DNA of 64,000 nucleotides from Staphylococcus schleiferi (GTDB lineage Bacteria; Bacillota; Bacilli; Staphylococcales; Staphylococcaceae). The notes beneath the pieces are model-generated. The model worked only from the letters and a program-made list of their open reading frames with translations. It had not been told where the DNA came from and did no database searches. Location of the stretch: positions 496,001-560,000 of the forward strand of contig NZ_LR962863.1 in assembly GCF_900458895.1 (NCBI RefSeq), read 5' to 3'. Positions 58,486-64,000 of the stretch are shown here, one piece after another. The number at the start of each line of letters is the position of its first letter. Positions within the stretch are counted from its first letter, which is position 1. Position numbers and translations under genes: made by a program.

Positions 58486-59058
58486 TTATTTAAAAGTATC
58501 GGGGTTAAAGCCAAATTGGATTCGGATGAAAGGCCAAACTCTTACGGTCACTTTACCGACAATCTGTCGTTCTGAAATCAGACCCACTTCAGGACGTCGA
58601 CTATCAATACTATTTTGGCGATTATCCCCTAATACTAAATAGCGATGTGCAGGGATTTTAGACTGACCTTGCGCATTTTTTAAATCTTCCACATTAAAAT
58701 CTTCGGTCAGAAAGTCCCCGATTTTGTACTTTTTATTAGAATTCAAATAGGGCTCTTTTATTTTTTTACCGTTAACGTAAAGTTGATCGTCTTTATACAC
58801 CACAGTGTCTCCTGGACGACCAATCAATCGCTTAATAAAATCTTTATGCTGATTTTCATGAAAGACAATGACATCTCCCCGATTGAGATGGTTCAATGAC
58901 TTTGAAATCTTGCTGACAATGACCCGATCTTTATCGTGAAAAGTGGGGAACATAGATTGCCCTTTAACGGTATAGGGTGTTCCAATAAAAGTTCTAATCA
59001 GTAACACAATCGCAATGGCACTGACAATTGCGATGAGCCACTCAACTGTTTTTTTCAA
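58486..59058 (-). CDS. Signal peptidase I (SpsB-like)
   Basis: 190 residues; membrane anchor (VEWLIAIVSAIAIVLLI) followed by the catalytic domain. Nucleophile Ser35 in GQSMFPT and general-base Lys76 in KRLIGRPGD are intact; GDNRQNSIDSR is the conserved box D/E. I start it at a TTG (59056-59058), six bases after AGAAGGTG, giving LKKTVEWLIAI and the length of S. aureus SpsB. Positions of Ser35/Lys76 agree with Ser36/Lys77 of SpsB. It is transcribed opposite to narT and is not part of the nar cluster. Whether it is the main or an accessory signal peptidase is unclear. Confidence 0.9.
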   Translation of the reverse strand: MKKTVEWLIAIVSAIAIVLLIRTFIGTPYTVKGQSMFPTFHDKDRVIVSKISKSLNHLNRGDVIVFHENQHKDFIKRLIGRPGDTVVYKDDQLYVNGKKIKEPYLNSNKKYKIGDFLTEDFNVEDLKNAQGQSKIPAHRYLVLGDNRQNSIDSRRPEVGLISERQIVGKVTVRVWPFIRIQFGFNPDTFK

Positions 59059-59317
59059 GCAATGCACCTTCTTTTTTAAATATAATTGCATGTTGATGAT
59101 TGTAGTCATTCTCTATTATAAATGAGTATAACATAATCCTCCGCATGTCCCTATTGGCTGTCCTTTATATTATGAATATTCTGTCTTTGCGCATTGATTT
59201 AGGCAGGTGGAAAAGCGATTTATGAGATGTCTGATTGTTAAATATAAAGTGTTGTCAATCCCGTCTTTATCCCGATTTTGTCTAATTTTTAACAATGTTT
59301 ATACATCAATTTCAGGT

Positions 59318-59354
59318 TAGGGGATACCCCACACGGCGTATAGGGGAAGTCCTT
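59318..59354 (+). promoter_or_regulatory. NreC-like operators upstream of narT
   Basis: TAGGGGATACCCCA (59318-59331) matches 13 of 14 positions of TAGGGN4CCCTA; a weaker copy TAGGGGAAGTCCTT follows at 59341-59354. They lie 130-170 bases before narT. Confidence 0.5.
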
Positions 59355-59486
59355 ATGTTATAAATTTCACAATAAAGTTAAACTGTATTTGAGTTGGAAA
59401 TGTTTAAATTATCATTTTATCAACGCGTAGAGAAAATTTAGTGAATTTGATCCGAAATGGAGTCAAACGAGAAAGGTGAATGATCA

Positions 59487-60656
59487 ATGAATAAGTCAAA
59501 AGCGGGTTTACAATTAGGGCTTCAAACATTGAGTTTAGTGGCAGGGTTTATGGCATGGAGTATTATCGCACCATTGATTCCTTTTATTTCGCAAGATGTT
59601 CAAATCTCGAGTGGTCAACTTTCAATTATTTTAGCCATTCCAGTTATATTAGGCTCCGTCTTGCGTGTACCGTTTGGTTATTTAACGAATATTGTCGGTG
59701 CCAAATGGGTATTCTTTACAAGCTTTTTAGTGCTACTCGTGCCTATATTCTTATTAAGCCAAGCGACATCTCCAGGGGCGCTCATGTTTGCAGGCTTTTT
59801 CCTCGGTGTGGGTGGGGCAATCTTCTCAGTAGGGGTAACCTCATTACCTAAATATTTTTCTAATGATAAAGTGGGTCTTGCGAATGGGATATATGGTATG
59901 GGTAACCTCGGTACTGCAGTGTCTTCATTTTTAGCACCTCCAATTGCAGGTGTGATTGGTTGGCAAAATACAGTGCGTAGCTATTTAATTATTATGGCTG
60001 TGTTTGCGGTTATCATGTTTTTCTTAGGTGACGGCAATGAACCTAAAGTCAAAGTGCCTTTAGTCGAACAATCAAGAAAGTTAATGCGTAATTACAAACT
60101 TTATTATTTAAGTTTTTGGTATTTTATTACATTTGGTGCATTCGTGGCTTTCGGTCTTTTCTTACCGAACTTCCTTGTTCAAAACTTTGGCATTGATAAA
60201 GTAGATGCAGGGATTCGTACGGGAGTTTTCATTGCTTTAGCGACATGTTTACGACCACTTGGTGGTATTTTAGGGGATAAGTTTAACGCTGTCTCTATGC
60301 TTAAAATTTTCTTTTCAATTATGATTATAGGTGCACTCATTTTAGGTGTTTCCAGTCAAATTTTCTTATTTACAATTGGATGTTTAACAGTGAGTATCTG
60401 TGTCGGTATCGGTAATGGCTTAGTGTTTAAGCTCGTTCCACTTTATTTCACAACAGAAGCTGGTGTTGCAAATGGTATTGTCTCAATGATGGGCGGTCTT
60501 GGAGGTTTCTTCCCACCATTAGTGATTACAGCAGTGACATCGCTCACAGGGTCAAGCCATCTTGCCTTTATATTCTTAAGTATTTTTGGGATTGTGGCAT
60601 TATTAACAATGTTTAATTTATCTAAACGCGAACAAGCGGTGTCCACAGTCGAATAA
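59487..60656 (+). CDS. narT: Nitrate transporter NarT
   Basis: 389 residues, MFS of the nitrate/nitrite porter group, twelve helices. NNP-type features: [17 protein letters not shown] and the second signature [16 protein letters not shown], plus [13 protein letters not shown]. Imports nitrate for the nar enzyme. Start follows AGAAAGGTGAATGATCA. Expressed from its own promoter with NreC-like sites, located downstream of the nar-nre operon as in other staphylococci. Confidence 0.92.
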   Translation: MNKSKAGLQLGLQTLSLVAGFMAWSIIAPLIPFISQDVQISSGQLSIILAIPVILGSVLRVPFGYLTNIVGAKWVFFTSFLVLLVPIFLLSQATSPGALMFAGFFLGVGGAIFSVGVTSLPKYFSNDKVGLANGIYGMGNLGTAVSSFLAPPIAGVIGWQNTVRSYLIIMAVFAVIMFFLGDGNEPKVKVPLVEQSRKLMRNYKLYYLSFWYFITFGAFVAFGLFLPNFLVQNFGIDKVDAGIRTGVFIALATCLRPLGGILGDKFNAVSMLKIFFSIMIIGALILGVSSQIFLFTIGCLTVSICVGIGNGLVFKLVPLYFTTEAGVANGIVSMMGGLGGFFPPLVITAVTSLTGSSHLAFIFLSIFGIVALLTMFNLSKREQAVSTVE

Positions 60657-60689
60657 TCTCACTTTTAAAATGATCATCGAATGATAAAA

Positions 60690-60730
60690 AACGTCTTTGA
60701 AACGGGTGACCGCTCGTCTTTAAAGACGTT
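60690..60730 (+). terminator. Terminator of narT
   Basis: AACGTCTTT and AAAGACGTT pair, with inner ACGGGTG/CGCTCGT pairing, followed by TTTTATATG. Confidence 0.75.
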
Positions 60731-60908
60731 TTTATATGTGTAACATAGTGATTTTTAAGTTTTACTTTTTGATGGTTCGCTGTGAAATCGCAATTTAGAT
60801 ACCGATTGGATTATGACTTTTATGTGACGACAAATACTGAAAGTAATGTAAGAAAAAGATTTATGATAAGATGTATAATAAGATTGTAATAAGGTGGAGG
60901 CACATGAA

Positions 60909-61265
60909 ATGGCAAAGAAAATTTTAAAACTCGTTTTGGCTTTAGTGTTGTTATTTGTAATTGTTGCGGCTGGCTTTTTTGCGTATAAGGGTTATCAAAA
61001 AAGTCAAAACCTAAAGTTAATCGATCAGTATTTAACTGAACATCATTTGAGTGATAAAGTTATTAAAGAAAAGTCTGAGTATGATCCAAGAAAAGGTGTG
61101 TTTTATAAAGAATTAACCTTAAAAGGTGACGAAAAAAATACATATATTGCTCAGCCTATTCATCTCAAACGCGGCTTTTTCTTACAAGGCTTCGATTCAA
61201 AAACGAAAAAGCATGATAAAAAAGCGAAATACAATTATTTCAATGAAAATTATAAAATGAAATAA
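60909..61265 (+). CDS. Membrane-anchored DUF3139-like protein
   Basis: 118 residues: an N-terminal helix (ILKLVLALVLLFVIVAAGFF) as signal anchor, then a small basic extracellular domain containing YLTEHHLSDKVIKEKSEYDPRKGVFYKEL. Pattern and length suggest the DUF3139 family of Gram-positive secreted/anchored proteins; that call is from resemblance only. ATG 60909, nine bases after GGTGGAGG. Monocistronic, ending in a strong terminator shared with the convergent dehydrogenase gene. Confidence 0.65.
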   Translation: MAKKILKLVLALVLLFVIVAAGFFAYKGYQKSQNLKLIDQYLTEHHLSDKVIKEKSEYDPRKGVFYKELTLKGDEKNTYIAQPIHLKRGFFLQGFDSKTKKHDKKAKYNYFNENYKMK

Positions 61266-61291
61266 TGGCAATTCAAGGTCGTTGATTAAGT

Positions 61292-61326
61292 AAAGCACTG
61301 AAATCGGTTATGGATTTCAGTGCTTT
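61292..61326. terminator. Terminator downstream of the DUF3139-like gene
   Basis: AAAGCACTGAAATC pairs perfectly with GATTTCAGTGCTTT around a seven-base loop, followed by TTTTA; suited to both convergent genes. Confidence 0.85.
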
Positions 61327-61441
61327 TTTAATGGAGACATGAATTAAAGTGGATATTTTAAATTTGCATCGTCTGTGTCATCTCTGCCAAAATAAATGAA
61401 TTTCAAATGGCAAGTAGTGCCGTCTAAAATGATTGCGTGAC

Positions 61442-62383
61442 TTAATCTGTGACAGACGCAATTGTTGATTGAATGTATTGAACCGCATGATCAAGTGCTT
61501 GTTTTTCTTCAGCATCTAGTGCAAACGGGAAGACAGTGTGATGCCCTTCTTTATTAACAAGTGTTGGAAGACTAAATGCGACATTTTGATAATCATAAAC
61601 GTGCTGATGGACTGTCGAAATAGGTAAAATACGATTTTCATCATAAAGAATGGCTTCTACAAGATCGATTGTTGCGCGAGAGATAGCAGAATTCGTCCAA
61701 CCTTTATTGCGCATCACGTCAAATGACACTTTGTCAATTTCATCGCGAATCTTTTGTTTCGAGATAGCTTGCGCATGGCTCAGTTGTTCATATTCATCGA
61801 GAGGCATGCCTGCAATACGGACACGGCTCCATACCGGTACAGTCGTTTTGCCGTGCTCTCCAATAACGAAAGCTTCGACACTTTTCGGATCAACGTCATA
61901 GTGGTCTGCAATCAATGTACGGAAGCGAGATGATTCTAATAATGTGCCTGTTCCCATAATTTTTTCATGTGGATAATCATGTTGTATCTCTGCTAAATAA
62001 GTCATCGTATCTACAGGATTTGAAATCATAATAATATGTGGTGAGGTTGTTACCGCAGTAATGTTTGACATAATCTCTTGGATAATCGCAGCATTACCGA
62101 ATGTTAACGTTGTGCGATCAGCCATATCTGCTGTAGAAGGGATGCTTGCAGAGATGATAATCATGTCAACATCTGCTAAATCTGTGTAGTTGCCTGCTTT
62201 TATTTTCGTATGATGTGTCCCACTGTAAGATTGGAAATGGCGATGGTCCATTGCCTCTCCTTCCGCACGGTTCAGATTGGTATCAATTAAGATGATTTCT
62301 TGAAATAGGCCTGTGTATTGAATGTCCGTTAGTACTTGGCTTCCTACACGACCGAGTCCAATTAAAGCGACTTTATGTGTCAT
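61442..62383 (-). CDS. L-2-hydroxyacid dehydrogenase of the LDH/MDH family
   Basis: 313 residues. NAD-binding start VALIGLGRVGSQVLTDI, Asp at the end of strand 2 (ILIDTN), substrate loop ASIPSTADMADRTTL, catalytic His in GEHGKTTVPVWS. The loop and the divergent C-terminus point to L-2-hydroxyisocaproate or a related 2-oxoacid reductase rather than a standard lactate dehydrogenase (inference). ATG 62383 follows GGAGGTCACATC. Monocistronic. It may act with leucine dehydrogenase at 13.5 kb, whose product is 2-oxoisocaproate, but the genes are 48 kb apart. Confidence 0.82.
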   Translation of the reverse strand: MTHKVALIGLGRVGSQVLTDIQYTGLFQEIILIDTNLNRAEGEAMDHRHFQSYSGTHHTKIKAGNYTDLADVDMIIISASIPSTADMADRTTLTFGNAAIIQEIMSNITAVTTSPHIIMISNPVDTMTYLAEIQHDYPHEKIMGTGTLLESSRFRTLIADHYDVDPKSVEAFVIGEHGKTTVPVWSRVRIAGMPLDEYEQLSHAQAISKQKIRDEIDKVSFDVMRNKGWTNSAISRATIDLVEAILYDENRILPISTVHQHVYDYQNVAFSLPTLVNKEGHHTVFPFALDAEEKQALDHAVQYIQSTIASVTD

Positions 62384-62449
62384 GATGTGACCTCCTTATC
62401 GATCTATCATATTGATGATGAGCATGACGCTGAAGAAAGTGAGGATGTC

Positions 62450-62608
62450 ATGGATGAGCAAAATATTAGTGTGTGCCATCCAAAATTTGACATCGTGTAT
62501 ATGTGCGATTGCGCGCATGCTAAAAAGTTAGACATGGCTCTTATTGTTGAAAAGCGTTGGATTTCCATTGATGATTCATTAAGTGAGAATGAAGATGATA
62601 TCAACTGA
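62450..62608 (+). CDS. Small Cys/His-containing acidic protein
   Basis: 52 residues starting at ATG 62450, five bases after GTGAGG, reading MDEQNISVCHPKFDIVYMCD and ending SLSENEDDIN. The stretch CH-x8-C-x-C-x-H looks like a metal-binding site. A longer frame with start at 62375 is possible but overlaps the divergent dehydrogenase gene. No family recognised; the strong ribosome site and composition argue for a real gene. Confidence 0.5.
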   Translation: MDEQNISVCHPKFDIVYMCDCAHAKKLDMALIVEKRWISIDDSLSENEDDIN

Positions 62609-62796
62609 ATCCGATTCGCAAAAGGCATGTCAACAATTTGTCTTTTATTTCAGAATTTTCTAGATACCTCTAGTATATACTTTCAAAATTCTTCTATGCA
62701 ATGAAAAACAAAAGTTGCACAATGCTTAAATCATACTTTTGTCAGAAAAGTTTGTTAAAATTAAATAGAATTTAATCGGAAAGGGGTTTAACTTAG

Positions 62797-63870
62797 ATGA
62801 AAAATACAAAAGGCTTATTAAAAAAATTAACAGATCTTAATGGAATCGCTGGACATGAACATCAGGTTAAAAAAGCGATGGTTGAATTATTAGAACCCAA
62901 TAGTGATGAAATGATCTATGATAATCTCGGTGGTGTCTTTGGCAAGAAAAAGAGCCAATCTGGTCAGCGTACGATTATGATAGCGGGACACCTTGATGAA
63001 ATTGGCTTTATGGTGACTAAAATCGAAGCGCAAGGCTTTATTCGATTTACACCAATAGGGGGATGGTGGAACCAAGTGATGTTATCCCAAAAAGTGACAA
63101 TCACAACGGATGAAGGTCGCGAAATACGCGGCATCATAGGTTCTAAACCGCCACACGTTTTAGGTGCAGAAGAACGTAATAAACCTGTCGATATGAAACA
63201 TATGTTCATCGATGTCGGTGCAAAAGATAAAGCAGAAGTTGAAGCAGCGGGAATTGAAGTAGGTAACATGATTACACCTTATTCAGAATTTGAAACGCTC
63301 TTGAATGAAGATTATGTAACCTCAAAAGCGTTTGATAACCGTTTTGGATGTGCTTTAGCAGTCGATGTATTAGATGAATTGAAAAATGAAGCACTCGATA
63401 TTAACTTAGTTGCAGGCGCTAATGTCCAAGAAGAAGTGGGGCTTCGCGGTGCTAAAGTAGCAGCACATAAAGTGAAACCTGATTTAGCCATTGCGGTTGA
63501 TGTCGGTGTTGCATATGATACACCAGGACTTGAAAGTGATGGCGATGTGAAAATAGGTCAAGGACCAATCGTCTTAACATTAGATGCTACAAATGTGGGT
63601 CATGTAGGGCTTATTCGCCATGTTAAAAAGGTCGCAAAAGCGCATAACATTGAATTACAATGGGATTCAATGCCGGGTGGCGGAACAGATGCTGGGAATA
63701 TGCATACCGCATTAGATGGTATTCCTTCTATTGCGCTATCAATTCCGTTACGTTATATGCACTCAAATGTATCTGTTATTGACCAAAAAGATTATCAAAA
63801 AGCAGTTCAACTGGTGACAGAAATCATTCGTGCACTCAATGATGATGTTGTTGATGAAATCATCTGGTAA
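62797..63870 (+). CDS. M42 family metallopeptidase (glutamyl/deblocking aminopeptidase type)
   Basis: 357 residues. Dinuclear metal site ligands and catalytic acids are visible: IAGHLDEIGFMV, KAFDNRFGCALAVDVL, VQEEVGLRGAKVA, AVDVGVAYD and GGGTDAGNMH. These are cobalt/zinc aminopeptidases trimming peptides in the cytoplasm, so it may process oligopeptides imported by the Opp system (inference). Start follows GGAAAGGGGTTTAACTTAG. Followed by a terminator. Confidence 0.92.
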   Translation: MKNTKGLLKKLTDLNGIAGHEHQVKKAMVELLEPNSDEMIYDNLGGVFGKKKSQSGQRTIMIAGHLDEIGFMVTKIEAQGFIRFTPIGGWWNQVMLSQKVTITTDEGREIRGIIGSKPPHVLGAEERNKPVDMKHMFIDVGAKDKAEVEAAGIEVGNMITPYSEFETLLNEDYVTSKAFDNRFGCALAVDVLDELKNEALDINLVAGANVQEEVGLRGAKVAAHKVKPDLAIAVDVGVAYDTPGLESDGDVKIGQGPIVLTLDATNVGHVGLIRHVKKVAKAHNIELQWDSMPGGGTDAGNMHTALDGIPSIALSIPLRYMHSNVSVIDQKDYQKAVQLVTEIIRALNDDVVDEIIW

Positions 63871-63893
63871 TTAAATCGTGATACTAAAGTAAA

Positions 63894-63935
63894 AAGCAAT
63901 GAAGGAAATGGCTGAGAACATTTTCTTCATTGCTT
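63894..63935. terminator. Terminator between the M42 peptidase and the convergent gene at the window end
   Basis: AAGCAATGAAGGAAATG pairs with CATTTTCTTCATTGCTT around a short loop (one mismatch), flanked by A on the left and ATTAATG on the right. Confidence 0.7.
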
Positions 63936-63959
63936 ATTAATGATACGAAAAATATTAAA

Positions 63960-64000
63960 TTAATGGTGATGCATGTCCATGTTATGCATGTCATGAATTT
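63960..64000 (-). CDS. C-terminal end of a Met/His-rich protein (partial)
   Basis: On the minus strand the window's last bases read IHDMHNMDMHHH followed by TAA at 63960-63962. A run of Met and His at a C-terminus is typical of copper- or other metal-handling proteins. The convergent terminator at 63894-63935 fits a minus-strand gene ending here. Only 12 codons are present, so the call is tentative. Confidence 0.35.
   Translation of the reverse strand, partial: IHDMHNMDMHHH

Overview
The window is chromosomal DNA of a low-GC firmicute, and the gene content points firmly to Staphylococcus. It carries a class 3 fructose-1,6-bisphosphatase, a housekeeping sortase of SrtA type, the iron-sulfur repair protein ScdA, an OpuC-type osmolyte transporter, an AldA-like dehydrogenase, SpsB-like signal peptidase and the staphylococcal nir-nar-nreABC-narT block. 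A V8/Spl-type secreted protease, a leucine dehydrogenase and an ISL3 element suggest a species other than S. aureus, possibly the S. intermedius/S. schleiferi/S. hyicus side of the genus. That species guess is inference only. No rRNA, tRNA, CRISPR array or prophage was seen.

Layout. 1-4.3 kb: start of a pyridoxamine-oxidase-like stress protein, an alanine/glycine symporter and fbp. 4.7-9.6 kb: two MFS transporters, srtA and a glycerate kinase. 9.8-13.3 kb: scdA and a three-gene opuC operon that has no substrate-binding protein. 13.5-19.8 kb: leucine dehydrogenase, an orphan PTS-IIC-like membrane protein with a structured leader, and pflBA. 19.9-22.2 kb: an ISL3 element followed by the remnant of a second one. 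22.3-29.8 kb: small membrane proteins, an NAD(P)-binding protein and an oppADFBC operon. 30-40.3 kb: secreted protease, sdaAB with a PfoR-like permease, a small HTH protein, a metallophosphoesterase, aldA, a 5'-truncated PTS-IIC gene and a DASS anion permease. 40.8-60.7 kb: nirC, siroheme synthesis and nitrite reductase (sirB-like, sirC-like, nirBD, sumT), nitrate reductase (narGHJI), the NreABC oxygen/nitrate sensor, a signal peptidase and the nitrate transporter narT. 60.9-64 kb: a DUF3139-like protein, an LDH-like 2-hydroxyacid dehydrogenase, a small Cys/His protein and an M42 aminopeptidase.

How it works together. Much of the window is the anaerobic programme: formate fermentation (pflBA), nitrate import and respiration, nitrite detoxification to ammonium, siroheme supply, and repair of iron-sulfur clusters. 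Rex-like operators precede pflB, scdA and the nir operon. NreC-like palindromes precede narG, narT and the nir operon. CcpA (cre) sites precede the alanine symporter, an MFS gene, the leucine dehydrogenase and the anion permease.

Two global observations matter when reading the annotation. First, seven single-base insertions, nearly all placeable in homopolymer runs, break fbp, srtA, both ISL3 transposases, nirB and narG (twice). The uniform sign suggests consensus overcalls rather than biology. Second, a modular palindromic repeat family occupies gene ends at seven places and is assembled from interchangeable hairpin blocks, sometimes inverted.
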